A stretch of DNA of 64,000 bases from SAR202 cluster bacterium (GCA_009392005.1 VFHL01000001.1:23966-87965); one strand, 5' to 3'. Counted from the first letter of the stretch, positions 9,246 through 20,159 are shown. Program-made: numbers and translations. The notes: generated by a model not told the origin, from the letters alone.

Positions 9246-11429
9246 TTATCTAATTGGTTCAACGGCTACTACATTTACTTTGATTTGAGCAATGAAACCG
9301 ATGTTTTCGGCATTTTGAGCCTCTATCTTTAAATATTTGATGCGCCCAGGTTCTTGGAGTTTTTGGAATTGCGGCCAAAAATCAAATTCAGATAGACGGA
9401 GGGAGAAGCGATGCCAAGTTCCTGTTGGCCTGACGGGAAGGTAACCTTCTGAGGTATATTCTGGAACGTGCCATCTGTCACCATCGTCTTCTTCAAGAAT
9501 AAAATTGAACTGGACAGATTCTGATCCAGTCAATTGATCAAGTTTTATATGGACGTCAAAAACCAGATCTTGAATTTGGGGAGTCTGTTGTAAATCGTAT
9601 CTTATTCCTGCCCAGTTAAGAGGTCCGGCTTTTGATCTCATTGTTACTGTGTTGCCATTGGTTTTGATAGTTCGTGTATTTCCGTATAACTCTGGCTGAT
9701 GCGTAAATGGTGTCAACTTGACACTGTCGGCATTCCACTTAAAAAGACTTATTGTTGTATCTGATGCAGCAGCGATTGGGATTAATCGTGTATGAATGAT
9801 GTCATAGATGGGTTGCGTCATTACATTGGGGGAATTATGCATATACGGGATCACAATCCATCCGCTCGCCTTTTCTTCTAATAAGGTAAGAAAAGCACTT
9901 AAATTTGTTATCGCTGTATATCCTGTAAATCGATTTGTTAAGCGGTCTTTTTCACTATCACCAAGTTCGGAAAGCTCGACTGGTACCGACATCAACCAAA
10001 AACCTTCCAGATTTGGTAATTCAAATGGGAAAGGCCATCCGCGTGTTGCAAGAATCGCATCGTTGGGAGACATATTGGTGCGTATGTAATCCGTTACTTT
10101 GTTGTACGCGGGTGTCACTGGCTCTCCCGGTCCTCTGAACCATTTGTCCATCGAAGAGGTGGGTGGTTCAATGTTGGCTCTTAAGAGCAGACTGCTACTT
10201 AATGTTGCGAGTACCATTGCGCATATCAAAGCAGGTATCCAATTTTCTTTTAGCGGGATAAATCTTAGTCGTTCGGGTGAGACTGCGCGAATTTGTATAA
10301 GAATTACTTCGCTTAAACGTACGATTGTAAACGCTAGAGCAAGTAGCAAAGCGGGATTGTACGGGAAAACATAGCGTGGGAAAAGTGTTGTGATAGTTAG
10401 CGATGAAAATAATGTTGAAAATAATGCCGTAGGGATAATGAAATAGAACAATATCGTCAGACCTCGTCGGCCTGTTTCTGCCACCATGATTATTGTACCG
10501 ACTCCGATAAGAAGTAATAGCAAAGGACCATATAAATCATAGAAAGCTTGCGCAAACATTGGTTTAAATGTAATGGTCGTGTCATTTGGCAGAACGGTGA
10601 AAAATTCGCCAGTGATACTGCCAATAAGAGATACAGCGAGAGGTCCTCGTTCGGAAATAATCCAAACAGTGCCAGCGGTCGCCAAAAGTGTGTAAAGAAT
10701 GATTTCGACAATGGTCAAATCAATTCGGATATTGAACATTAGCCCCCAGGTTTTTGTTGTACCGCTTCTTAGGGGCCGTGAGTCGATGCGTGTACTGATG
10801 ATGTCTGAAATTCTTGATATAACAGGTAACAAAAGAACGCTAGGCAAGGCCACGATTAACGCATAGTGTCCAATGAACATTAAGCTAAGTGTGATAGCAA
10901 TGACAATGAAAAAGCCTTTCCAGGAACGATTTGTGTCAATCCAACGAATTCCGATATAGCACATTGCAAGAAATGCTAATTCAGCAAGTGCATATGACCG
11001 AAAGAATGTGCTCGACGCGACGCTCCACTGGTTGGTAGCAATGAAGAATGCAAAAACTAGTCCTATTGACGTGTTACGCAATTGCTTCCCTATCAAATAT
11101 GCTAGAAGGATAGAACCTGTTCCCACCACGACACTGAGAAGACGTGCAGTAATGATGTCGACGCCTGTTAATTGCCAGAGGACCGATACAATATAAGGGA
11201 GCACGAGAGGCTCACTCCATTGGATGAATCCCGATGGCAACATTGGTTTTCCAGTCTTCATAAATCCAAGAGCTTGAAAGGCCGATGTGTATTCATCCTC
11301 TAGAATAGGCGCGCCTCCGACCGATGTCATACGTAGATATACGCCCATCGCTACTACGAGAAAAAATGCGCAATAGAAGATGATTGTTTGCGCAGATGGT
11401 TTCCGTATTTGTTTTTTGACTGTAATCAT
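9246..11429 (-). CDS. GT39/ArnT-like membrane glycosyltransferase
   Basis: 727 aa polytopic protein; N-terminal loop GGAPILEDEYTSAFQALGFMKTGKP typical of PMT/ArnT-like GT-C enzymes. Confidence 0.65.
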   Translation of the reverse strand: MITVKKQIRKPSAQTIIFYCAFFLVVAMGVYLRMTSVGGAPILEDEYTSAFQALGFMKTGKPMLPSGFIQWSEPLVLPYIVSVLWQLTGVDIITARLLSVVVGTGSILLAYLIGKQLRNTSIGLVFAFFIATNQWSVASSTFFRSYALAELAFLAMCYIGIRWIDTNRSWKGFFIVIAITLSLMFIGHYALIVALPSVLLLPVISRISDIISTRIDSRPLRSGTTKTWGLMFNIRIDLTIVEIILYTLLATAGTVWIISERGPLAVSLIGSITGEFFTVLPNDTTITFKPMFAQAFYDLYGPLLLLLIGVGTIIMVAETGRRGLTILFYFIIPTALFSTLFSSLTITTLFPRYVFPYNPALLLALAFTIVRLSEVILIQIRAVSPERLRFIPLKENWIPALICAMVLATLSSSLLLRANIEPPTSSMDKWFRGPGEPVTPAYNKVTDYIRTNMSPNDAILATRGWPFPFELPNLEGFWLMSVPVELSELGDSEKDRLTNRFTGYTAITNLSAFLTLLEEKASGWIVIPYMHNSPNVMTQPIYDIIHTRLIPIAAASDTTISLFKWNADSVKLTPFTHQPELYGNTRTIKTNGNTVTMRSKAGPLNWAGIRYDLQQTPQIQDLVFDVHIKLDQLTGSESVQFNFILEEDDGDRWHVPEYTSEGYLPVRPTGTWHRFSLRLSEFDFWPQFQKLQEPGRIKYLKIEAQNAENIGFIAQIKVNVVAVEPIR

Positions 11430-11480
11430 TTTATTTGTCTTGTCACTGCCATTTTAATGACTGTGAAGTACGGTAATATT

Positions 11481-12521
11481 TTATGTAGGAGTGTTCTTTT
11501 TCAAGATTTTTACTCGTTTTAAGAGATGATGGATTGGTTCAAATCCACCTGGCCCCATGGATTCTAGGATTGCTGCATCTCTTATTGTCCTATTTTTCTG
11601 GACCTTTTGACGCTCTCGTAACGTGCTTTTTAGATGCTTGATGTTCCACAGTATGCTATGGAATGGAATCAAGCCGAATCGCAAATTTTTTTTGACCCAC
11701 ATCGTTCCGAATAACCTAACAACAAATTCAAATACGAGATAGAACAACAAGCCACGCGCAAGAGTGGAGGCTTCATAATTTTTCAGCATGAGTCGTAACC
11801 AGTTTCGGGATGACAGATGGATTTTTCGGTATGAAAGCGAACCGAATGATCCTCCACCTGCATGCAAAATCTTTGCACCCGGGACCAAAACGATCTTATA
11901 TCCTTGCAGCCTCAATCTCCACGAGAGATCAAAATCCTCACGGTAAGCAAACAATTCTTCGTCAAATCCGTTCAATTGATGTATTAGTGGAAGACGGACC
12001 ATTGCTGCGGCTCCAGAGAATGAAAATGGATCAGTTTTTTCATCATCATACTGGCCGTGGTCAAGTTCACCATCGCCAACATCAAAACTTCCTGTCCACC
12101 AGTAGCCTCGTCCACCTATCGAATTTATTCGTTCAGGGTCACTGAGGTAAACGAGCTTACAGGTTGCTGCGGCGATTGATGGATCCTCCTCCATTTTTGC
12201 GACGAGAAGGTTAATCCAATTTGGTTCAGGGACGACCGTGTCATTGTTGAGCAAAACAAAATAATCGGCGTCAGAATATGCAAACATCCGATTGTATCCA
12301 CCTGTAAACCCAAGATTCTCATCAAATGCCATAAGCTTCATCGATGGATATCGCGATTTGATGAACTCTTGTGATCCGTCAGTGCTGCTGTTGTCAGCAA
12401 TGAGGACTTCGAAGTTTGGATAGGCCGTTTTGGCCAAACTATCTAAACAACCTTGAAGCCATTGCAGCCCGTTGTAATTAAGAACGGCGACACATACTTT
12501 TGGCAGGATATCCCGTTTCAT
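11481..12521 (-). CDS. Glycosyltransferase family 2 (rhamnosyltransferase-like)
   Basis: VCVAVLNYNGLQWLQGCLDSL, LIADNSSTDGSQEFI, LLNNDTVVPEPNWI, FAYREDFDLSWRLRLQGY. Confidence 0.9.
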   Translation of the reverse strand: MKRDILPKVCVAVLNYNGLQWLQGCLDSLAKTAYPNFEVLIADNSSTDGSQEFIKSRYPSMKLMAFDENLGFTGGYNRMFAYSDADYFVLLNNDTVVPEPNWINLLVAKMEEDPSIAAATCKLVYLSDPERINSIGGRGYWWTGSFDVGDGELDHGQYDDEKTDPFSFSGAAAMVRLPLIHQLNGFDEELFAYREDFDLSWRLRLQGYKIVLVPGAKILHAGGGSFGSLSYRKIHLSSRNWLRLMLKNYEASTLARGLLFYLVFEFVVRLFGTMWVKKNLRFGLIPFHSILWNIKHLKSTLRERQKVQKNRTIRDAAILESMGPGGFEPIHHLLKRVKILKKNTPT

Positions 12522-12536
12522 CCTCTTCTCTCGTTT

Positions 12537-13610
12537 TTAGATTGGTTTAGTATAAATACGTAGCTTCATTAAAAGGAACCGCGTTGAACCCCAAGTGAGT
12601 GCAATACCGTATGGGACGAAGCTTGCGAAACCCAAAATAATCACCAAGCCAGCTAATGGAGATATAAGCCGAATACCAGAATAGTGACATTTCCAGAGAT
12701 AATACATGAACATCGCTATCCAGAGGCCCAATAACGGTCCGAGGCCTGCGGCCAAGCCAGTAATCATAGTATAGGTTAATGACATGACGGTGATCGCAAA
12801 GGCACCTGCTTTCACCGTCGGATGGAATCCTTTCCGGGCAGCAAATGATAGTTTTGTTAGGTCATTCAGGATAGTTTGCCAGTGTTTGAGGTTTATGACC
12901 GCTTGAGTTTTTCCGTATAGGAATTCTTTTTTCAGGTTTGCTCTGAGTAACTTTAGGGGGGCACCTTCCAAGTACTGCTGTTGAACCACTAATGACGTAT
13001 CTTTCAGGATAATCCAACCTTGTGATCGAAGCGTATACGACAAAAGTTGATCTTCTCCAGATGTTCGCAGTAATGTTGGAATTCCTCCTATACTTTCCAA
13101 TGCATCGCGCCGAATTAGGTCGCATTTCCCTTCACTAAAAGCGACCGGATGAATTGGTTCTGGGAATGATTCGGTTGGGAGAAACTCCCCTCGCAGAAGA
13201 GCAAATGCCTGATCCACAAGATGCGTTTTCTCTGGACTTAGGGTTTCATAATGTCCAGTGACCCATCCTACCTTTTCATCGTCGAGATGTGTTACAGCTT
13301 GTCGTATCCACGACGACGATAGAAGTTCGCAGTCTTGATGTAAAAACATCACAATTGGGCCCTGTGTTTTGGCGATTCCCTCCCGCAGCGTGGCTCCGAG
13401 TCCTTGATTTTCTTTGCGATCAATGACATTTACGCCCTGTGATTGGAACTCAGTGGTAATTTCCACCGTATGGTCGCGACTTCCATCAGAAACGACAATT
13501 GCTTCAATATTTGGGTAGTCCTGCCGGATAAGTGATTCAAGCGTTAAACGGAGTGTTGATGCTCCATTGTAGGCTGGAATGATAACCGAGACTAAGGGTA
13601 GAGATGTCAT
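12537..13610 (-). CDS. Glycosyltransferase family 2
   Basis: MTSLPLVSVIIPAYNGASTLRLTLESLIRQDYPNIEAIVVSDGSRD; ATGA overlap with the upstream flippase supports start at 13610. Confidence 0.88.
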   Translation of the reverse strand: MTSLPLVSVIIPAYNGASTLRLTLESLIRQDYPNIEAIVVSDGSRDHTVEITTEFQSQGVNVIDRKENQGLGATLREGIAKTQGPIVMFLHQDCELLSSSWIRQAVTHLDDEKVGWVTGHYETLSPEKTHLVDQAFALLRGEFLPTESFPEPIHPVAFSEGKCDLIRRDALESIGGIPTLLRTSGEDQLLSYTLRSQGWIILKDTSLVVQQQYLEGAPLKLLRANLKKEFLYGKTQAVINLKHWQTILNDLTKLSFAARKGFHPTVKAGAFAITVMSLTYTMITGLAAGLGPLLGLWIAMFMYYLWKCHYSGIRLISPLAGLVIILGFASFVPYGIALTWGSTRFLLMKLRIYTKPI

Positions 13611-14893
13611 AACCTTGCCTCTTGACTGGTTTGATGAGACCCAAGAATCCATGTAAATAAATAACTACAAATCAATAATGAGACGTGTGTGGCTAAAAGA
13701 ATCATAAGAACCTGACTTAGTGTTTGATGAAATGCGTATACCAATATTATTTGAAGAGCTAGGTGCGGGAGCAAGATAAAGTAGAAATACGTCGTTTGTC
13801 CAGCAGCAAAATTATAGTGCAAGAATACGACAGAGAGTGAAAACAAAAACATCGTGATGGCATATAGGGGTACGAGACTATCAGCACTGGCGTACTCAGG
13901 GCCTAACAGGATCGAAAGCGCAAGCCTTGGCAATAGCACAAAACCAACACAAGTTGCCCCCGATATTACGGCAGTAAGAAGAACTCCTCGGTAAAGCAAG
14001 CGTAGGCTGGTGTTTTCGAGTGTTCGATCATGTGTAAATCGTGGCAGAAGTACAGTGGATACAGCCATTGGGAGAATGAGAACCACTTTACCTAGGATGG
14101 ATGCTCCAGCATACAATCCTGCCTGTTCGGCCGAAAAAAAATGCCGGACAAGAAATAAATCAGCACTTCCAGGTAAACCAATTGCGATTGTCCCAATGAC
14201 GGCGGCAGGGAGGACCTTCAAAAAACTTTCACGATCTGGGTAGGTGATTTTTCGTATTGTGATTGGGGGTTTTACCAAGGCTAGGCCTGTGATCGCAGTG
14301 ACCAAACTGGCTATTCCAGCTCCAACAAGCACACCTAGTGTACCGAGATTCGTTGCTAATGCGGCAATTGCGAAGAGGAGCCGAGTGCTTGCGAAAGTGA
14401 GAAGAACTCCGGCATAAGCGCGGAATCTCTCTGCTCCTTGTAATGCTCCCATTGTGACTGGAACCCAGAGAAACAATATGATTACGAGCCCAGTAATGAG
14501 CACAGGTATAACACTGTCACTGTGTAGGTATGATGCGATTGATGATGCGGCAAGAGCAAATGCACCAAACAGGAATGCGCCAATGACGATGACTTGCATA
14601 AGAATGGAGGTGACGATCGTTCCCGCTTGGGTGGAATCATTGCGTGCGAGTGCGCCTGAAACCAGTTTTGCAACTGATACCTGAACGCTATTGGCCAAGT
14701 TGCTCCCTAGATAGACGATGCCAAAAAGCGCACTAAAAAGGCTATAATCTTCTGGCCCAAGACTGCGTCCAACGACAAGTTGAAAAAGGTATAGAAGCAC
14801 GTTAGCCACAGTCGTTGCAGCCCCCACCTGTCCTAAGTCAAATAGAAGCCTGCGACTTCGGATGGTGCCAATCAGGTTCTGGAGTCTCTCCAA
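13607..14893 (-). CDS. Oligosaccharide flippase / polysaccharide biosynthesis membrane protein (Wzx-like)
   Basis: 428 aa, about 12 TM; VVGRSLGPEDYSLFSALFGIVYL. Confidence 0.82.
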   Translation of the reverse strand: MERLQNLIGTIRSRRLLFDLGQVGAATTVANVLLYLFQLVVGRSLGPEDYSLFSALFGIVYLGSNLANSVQVSVAKLVSGALARNDSTQAGTIVTSILMQVIVIGAFLFGAFALAASSIASYLHSDSVIPVLITGLVIILFLWVPVTMGALQGAERFRAYAGVLLTFASTRLLFAIAALATNLGTLGVLVGAGIASLVTAITGLALVKPPITIRKITYPDRESFLKVLPAAVIGTIAIGLPGSADLFLVRHFFSAEQAGLYAGASILGKVVLILPMAVSTVLLPRFTHDRTLENTSLRLLYRGVLLTAVISGATCVGFVLLPRLALSILLGPEYASADSLVPLYAITMFLFSLSVVFLHYNFAAGQTTYFYFILLPHLALQIILVYAFHQTLSQVLMILLATHVSLLICSYLFTWILGSHQTSQEARL

Positions 14894-15051
14894 GTTATTA
14901 CCGGTATCTTTCTCTAATGGGATCTAATATCAAATCAATTTATGGTCGTTATTATGCCTTCGTCTATCCAAATACAAAATAGGGGTATAGAAAATAAGAG
15001 TTGTGGCTTGGAGTGGGTGCGATGATCTAGATTCGGTGAATGATTCTATCG

Positions 15052-16236
15052 CTAATCATTATCAATCATCTTTACTGGGTCAGGTAATGTCTCTTCTGAC
15101 CTAGATTCCCTCAACTGCTGTACCTTGCTCAGCGATTTTTCTAGCTGGTTGGCCCGGGTAGTTTTAAGATTTTCGAAAGATCCAGTAAATGTCTTGAGCT
15201 GCTTTTCTGTTCTATCCATGGAATTCGTAAAATTGGCCCATTGCTTCTCAACCCCCCCCAATACCTCGAGTATCTCACCTGAGCTTTTTGAGAGCCGAAA
15301 ATTATCTATTGATTGCCTTATCACAGACAGGATCGCAAACATTGTAAGCGGTGAACACACGATGATTTTTTTCCCAAGAGCAGTATCTATCATGCTGGCA
15401 TTAGTTTTATAGATGAATTCATAAACTCCTTCATTTGGGATAAACATCAAAACATAATCGACTGTACCCCCTGCAGGATCTATATATTCCTTGTTAGCTA
15501 TCGTTCCGATGTGTTGATTAACATCACGCATAAATGCTTTCTGGAATTGGTCTTTTTCGGAATCCGCATCTGCAGAGATATATTTAGCATAGTTATCCAA
15601 AGGAAACTTGACGTCCATGTTTAATTTCAATCCATCTGGTAATGTGAACGTAAAGTCAGGTCTTATCCTTTGATCACCAATCTGAGTATCTGAACTCTCT
15701 TGTTTCTTGTAGTTAATTCCTTCTATGAACCCGGCAAGCTGCAAGACGTCTTCCGCCATTTTCTCACCCCATTGACCTCGCGCCTGGCTACTGTTTAAGA
15801 CGTTGTTCAAGTCAGTTGTACTCTCCGCAAGCTCTTTCGTCTGGTGGCTAACATTAGTTATATCCGCGCTTAATTTAGTGAGCCGAGAGTTGGAATCCGT
15901 ATCATATTGTTTCAGGGTTTTTTGGACGTCATCCAACGTTTTTGCTACATCGGCCATCCGTATGTCTATAAGTTTCTTCTTGTTTTCAAGATCCGCATTG
16001 GTTTCTTCTCTTACTGCTCCAAATTTGTCATTATTCAGATCGGTTAGAGTCTTAATTGATTGACCAAAGGCGTTGTTTACTGTTTCTTTTATTTCGTTGG
16101 ATATGCCCTCTTGAAGGGAGGAAGCATTACTGGTTGTAAGACCATTAATCTTAGAAAATAAGAAAAATATCGCGCCGGTACACACACAGATACCAATTGC
16201 CAGCGTTGCTAAAGCCAAAGTTATAAAGTCCAACAT
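15052..16236 (-). CDS. rmuC: RmuC family DNA recombination protein
   Basis: N-terminal TM, coiled coil, SSQARGQWGEKMAEDVLQLAGFIEGINY, RPDFTFTLPDG, DVKFPLDNYAKY. Confidence 0.92.
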   Translation of the reverse strand: MLDFITLALATLAIGICVCTGAIFFLFSKINGLTTSNASSLQEGISNEIKETVNNAFGQSIKTLTDLNNDKFGAVREETNADLENKKKLIDIRMADVAKTLDDVQKTLKQYDTDSNSRLTKLSADITNVSHQTKELAESTTDLNNVLNSSQARGQWGEKMAEDVLQLAGFIEGINYKKQESSDTQIGDQRIRPDFTFTLPDGLKLNMDVKFPLDNYAKYISADADSEKDQFQKAFMRDVNQHIGTIANKEYIDPAGGTVDYVLMFIPNEGVYEFIYKTNASMIDTALGKKIIVCSPLTMFAILSVIRQSIDNFRLSKSSGEILEVLGGVEKQWANFTNSMDRTEKQLKTFTGSFENLKTTRANQLEKSLSKVQQLRESRSEETLPDPVKMIDND

Positions 16237-16373
16237 TCTCTCCAGACTTCTGGAACCGGAAAATATCTGACAAAAAACACAACGGTCATCTTACTCTTGT
16301 TGTGAATAGTGCGATATTTTGGCCACTAAAAACGGTGTTGTTTCCGAGAACACTGGAAAAGATGAAAAATTCG

Positions 16374-17504
16374 TTACCATTGTACGAACATTGGCATGAC
16401 AACGTGTGTATATGTATCTGAGCCAAGCGGTCGAATAACTCCCGGGCTCGATGGATTCGTTGTTTCTAGGACAACTTGCCCCGTTCCAATCACATTGAGA
16501 ACATCTGTCAGATAACGGCTATTAAATGCGATTTGTGCGCTGGATCCTTCAATCTTGGCATCGATCTCACCTGTATTTTCGCCTACTTCTTCGGATCTTG
16601 CGGTAAGGCTTACTTTGCCCGGGCTTTGATCTTCTCCCGGTTCTATTGATAGCCGTACAATTCCGTTCCCATCACGTGCGAATATTGACGCTGTTCGCAT
16701 TGCCTGAAGGAAATTATTTGTATCAATCGTGGCTTTTGAATCAGTGGTTTCAGGAATCAATTGATTGAAATTTGGAAACTGCCCTTGGATGAGCTGGGAG
16801 ACCATTTCAACGCTCTCGAGCTTAAAAAGCACTTGGCTTCTTTCCGGATTGAAGGTGATTTGGACTGCTTCTTTCTGATCACCAAGTAGTCGGACAAGTT
16901 CATTGTATGATCGAGCGGGTACAATTGCCTCTATATTGTCACTAATGGGATCTGAGAGGTTAAGTTTGTTTACCCCGAGCCGAAAGCCATCAGCCGCTGC
17001 CAGTGTGAGCGTATCGTCTTGAACGGACGTATGTACACCGGTGAGAACTGGTCGTGCTTCGTCGGTGGCGGCCGCGAAAACGACACGTTGAATGGCGGAG
17101 CGCAATTCATCGGGGTCAATTTCTATAGTGGTTCCATCGCCAATGCTGGGTATTGGCGGAAAATCATCAGATTCATTTCCACTAATTCTTCCCTGTTGCC
17201 GTGCACAAGTAAGTTCGAGTTGTCTGTTCTCAAGAATAGTAAGGTCAGTCTTTTCTGGGGGCAACGAGCCAACAAATTCTGTGAGTAGGCGAGCCGGAAC
17301 TGTGATTGAGCCCTCTTCTTCAACATCTGCTCCAACCCATGTCGTGATTGCTATTTCCAAATTTGTTGCGGATAATTTGAGCTGTCCGTTTTCCGTTGTT
17401 AGCATGACGTTGTTAGTGATTGGGAGCGTGGTTCGTGTCGCTACCGCTCGTCCGACAATGGATAGACCGCGATTTAAGTTTTCTTGTAGGCATGAGATTT
17501 TCAT
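16374..17504 (-). CDS. dnaN: DNA polymerase III beta subunit (sliding clamp)
   Basis: MKISCLQENLNRGLSIVGRAVATRTTLPITNNVML...C-terminal TYTHVVMPMFVQW. Confidence 0.95.
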   Translation of the reverse strand: MKISCLQENLNRGLSIVGRAVATRTTLPITNNVMLTTENGQLKLSATNLEIAITTWVGADVEEEGSITVPARLLTEFVGSLPPEKTDLTILENRQLELTCARQQGRISGNESDDFPPIPSIGDGTTIEIDPDELRSAIQRVVFAAATDEARPVLTGVHTSVQDDTLTLAAADGFRLGVNKLNLSDPISDNIEAIVPARSYNELVRLLGDQKEAVQITFNPERSQVLFKLESVEMVSQLIQGQFPNFNQLIPETTDSKATIDTNNFLQAMRTASIFARDGNGIVRLSIEPGEDQSPGKVSLTARSEEVGENTGEIDAKIEGSSAQIAFNSRYLTDVLNVIGTGQVVLETTNPSSPGVIRPLGSDTYTHVVMPMFVQW

Positions 17505-17509
17505 TCTGA

Positions 17510-17752
17510 TTACCTCGGTTCCAATTCATGACATTCTTCATTTTGGTCAGTATATCTACAGATAGGCTTTGCTACAACTACAATATAAGACGATGAGCAA
17601 TCTCGCACCACAATATATGGACCTTTCACAGAATTATAATACAAACGGAACAAGCGTTCTGTGAGTTCTTTTTTTGTTGGGTTTCCATTTTGATGTGTAC
17701 AGGATTCGCAAACAAAGGGTTTGTGAGGGCTTTTAACGAGGGTGCTTCTCAT
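17510..17752 (-). CDS. Small cysteine-containing protein between iscU and dnaN (uncharacterised)
   Basis: ORF MRSTLVKSPHKPFVCESCTHQNGNPTKKELTERLFRLYYNSVKGPYIVVRDCSSSYIVVVAKPICRYTDQNEECHELEPR; stop codon overlaps a GAGGT Shine-Dalgarno-like element 8 nt before dnaN ATG; no strong own SD. Confidence 0.5.
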   Translation of the reverse strand: MRSTLVKSPHKPFVCESCTHQNGNPTKKELTERLFRLYYNSVKGPYIVVRDCSSSYIVVVAKPICRYTDQNEECHELEPR

Positions 17753-18107
17753 AATCAGAAATGGCACTGCGCAACGCATCTGCCGCAAGTACCGAACAAT
17801 GTATTTTTGCTCGAGGGAGTCCTCCTGCCCAATTCGCGACGTCGTTCGGGGAGAGACTTTTTGCTTCCTCTAAAGCCATTCCTTTTGCATGCACCGTACA
17901 GACGCTACTTGTTGCGATCGCGGCTGCGCATCCTTGGGTTTTAAATCGAATGTCAGTGATCAAATCATCATGGACACGTATCCAAATCTGGGTTTTATCT
18001 CCACAAATCGGATTTTCTTCGAGACCGATTCCATCAGCGTCCTCAAATTCACCCACATTCTGTGGGTTTTGGAAATGATCCATGATGATCGCATTATATT
18101 TAGGCAT
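17733..18107 (-). CDS. iscU: Fe-S cluster assembly scaffold IscU/NifU-like
   Basis: DHFQNPQNVGEFEDADGIG, NPICGDKTQIWIRV, TQGCAAAIATSSV, KIHCSVLAADALRSAI. Confidence 0.93.
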   Translation of the reverse strand: MPKYNAIIMDHFQNPQNVGEFEDADGIGLEENPICGDKTQIWIRVHDDLITDIRFKTQGCAAAIATSSVCTVHAKGMALEEAKSLSPNDVANWAGGLPRAKIHCSVLAADALRSAISDYEKHPR

Positions 18108-18149
18108 TTGTCCTTTTCACTTCCTTGAATGCCGTTGCCTCAGTTGTGC

Positions 18150-19355
18150 CTAGGGTAGTGGTTGAGGCGCCATTGAACGGAGTCTTTCTACCATCTTAGG
18201 AATTAGTGAAAGAACATAGTCGATCTCTTCATCTGTGTTTCCTCTCCCTAAAGTGAGACGGAGACTGCCTTGTGCCATCTGTGCTTGTAAGCCAATCCCC
18301 ACTAGTACATGGGATGGTTCGAGGGAAGCTGCTGTACATGCGCTGCCACTGGAAGCCGCGATACCAGAAAAATCAAGATTAAGGAGAATGGATTCTCCTT
18401 CAACCTGATCAAATGAGATGTTGACGTTGTTTGCTAATCGTTCGGTAGGATGACCGTTTAAATGGGTGCCAGGTATTTTAAGCATTGAATCAATTAGTTT
18501 ATTTCGCAATCGAAGACAGTGCTCAACTGAGGCTTCGCGTTCCCTAGACGCAATTTCTAGAGCGATTGAGGTCCCTACGGCGCCCGGAACATTTTCGGTG
18601 CCGCCACGACGATTGCGTTCTTGGCTTCCTCCCAATTGTTGTGGCAAGAAAGGCGTATGTCTTCTGACATACAGAACACCAACCCCCTTTGGGCCATAAA
18701 ACTTGTGGGCAGACAGGCTTAGCATATCCACCTGTAATTCACGAAGATTGATGTCTAACAAGCCTGGTGCCTGAACGGCATCTGTATGCATAACAATATT
18801 GCGACTGAGTTTGGAGGACTTCTCTTTAATCACATCCGCAATTTCCGAGATTGGTTGCACTGTTCCGATCTCATTATTCGCCATCATGATAGTCACTAGA
18901 ATAGTTTTCTCAGTAATTGCTTGCTCAACTTGATTTGGTGTGATTAGTCCCGTCTTGTCAGGGCTTAGGTAAGTGATATCGAAACCCGATTTCTCCAATT
19001 CTTCGCATGCATGCAGGATTGCATGGTGTTCAGTTGTCTGAGTGATAATGTGATTGCCAGTGTGTTTCAGTGCGGAAGCTGCACCACGAAGGGCTGTGTT
19101 GTCTGATTCTGTTCCACCACTCGTGAAGATTATCTCATTTCCTCGGCACCCCAAGACATCTGCGATTCGCTGACGAGCATCATCTAAGGCTTTAGCACCG
19201 TCTTGTGCAAGTGTGTAAAGACTGGAAGGATTCCCATACAGTTGTGAAAAGTATGGCAACATAGCCTCTAGTGCGTCGGGATGGACAGGGGTCGTTGCTG
19301 CATGATCCATATAAACGAATTTCGTTGGTTCCACGCTCCTCAATACTCCTCTCAA
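18150..19355 (-). CDS. iscS: Cysteine desulfurase
   Basis: [58 protein letters not shown]. Confidence 0.95.
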   Translation of the reverse strand: MRGVLRSVEPTKFVYMDHAATTPVHPDALEAMLPYFSQLYGNPSSLYTLAQDGAKALDDARQRIADVLGCRGNEIIFTSGGTESDNTALRGAASALKHTGNHIITQTTEHHAILHACEELEKSGFDITYLSPDKTGLITPNQVEQAITEKTILVTIMMANNEIGTVQPISEIADVIKEKSSKLSRNIVMHTDAVQAPGLLDINLRELQVDMLSLSAHKFYGPKGVGVLYVRRHTPFLPQQLGGSQERNRRGGTENVPGAVGTSIALEIASREREASVEHCLRLRNKLIDSMLKIPGTHLNGHPTERLANNVNISFDQVEGESILLNLDFSGIAASSGSACTAASLEPSHVLVGIGLQAQMAQGSLRLTLGRGNTDEEIDYVLSLIPKMVERLRSMAPQPLP

Positions 19356-19589
19356 ATGTCAAGTTATTGGTTGATTATACGCTTTGTTAACCGTTTCAGT
19401 AGATCTTTCCATGATCAAGGCAATGCGCATTCTTTTGTATATACCCTAGGATAGTGTGAATAGGGGTCTTTATTAGCGGGTGAACCAGGGTTTTTTAAGC
19501 TTTGTTCATCGAATCTCAAACTTTCATACTGATTTTGTCTCGTTGCGATAGAATGGAGCAGTGGCAGAGTGTTTTTGAGGAGGCAGGCC

Positions 19590-20126
19590 ATGGTCGAGAT
19601 GACCATCGATAGTATTCGTGTCAGCATTACAAATTACCAGCGTGTCATCATCCTTCGAGAAAAAAACGCAGAGCGTCTTTTGCCAATATGGATTGGTCCA
19701 GCGGAGGCAGATTCCATCGCAGTAAAGTTGCAAGATGTATCTGTGCCTCGACCGTTGACGCATGACTTGTTGGAAAATGTGATTTCAAATCTTGGTGCGA
19801 AGATCGATCATATCAATGTTTCAAAATTAAGTGATGATACGTTTTACGCGAATATTATTTTGAATGTTGCAGGTCGCATGATTGATATTGATTCAAGGCC
19901 TAGTGACGCTATAGCACTTGCTGTCCGAGCAAAAGTCCCGATTTTTGTGGATGATTCTGTACTTGATAAAGCTGCAGTATTAATCGACAAAAAAACTGGG
20001 GGTGTCATTGTGCCCGAAAATCCAGGACTAGAGAAAAAAGAAGTTACAGATGAAGAGATGCGGAGACTCTCTGCTTTTCAAGATTTCATTAACGATTTAG
20101 ATTTGGAAGATTTTGATGAGACGTAG
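19590..20126 (+). CDS. Bifunctional nuclease family protein (DUF151)
   Basis: MVEMTIDSIRVSITNYQRVIILREKNAERLLPIWIGPAEADSIAVKLQ, RPSDAIALAVRAKVPIFV; AGGAGG SD upstream of ATG at 19590. Confidence 0.92.
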   Translation: MVEMTIDSIRVSITNYQRVIILREKNAERLLPIWIGPAEADSIAVKLQDVSVPRPLTHDLLENVISNLGAKIDHINVSKLSDDTFYANIILNVAGRMIDIDSRPSDAIALAVRAKVPIFVDDSVLDKAAVLIDKKTGGVIVPENPGLEKKEVTDEEMRRLSAFQDFINDLDLEDFDET

Positions 20127-20159
20127 CAACATAATTAAAAGTGATTGATTTGTGTGAAT

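Noticed and set aside
9231-9247. Weak inverted repeat AAAGC-TAAATG-GCTTT at convergent gene ends
   Set aside because: Only a 5-bp AT-rich stem; insufficient to call a terminator
17092-17565. 157 aa plus-strand ORF opposite dnaN
   Set aside because: Antisense shadow ORF, no recognisable domain
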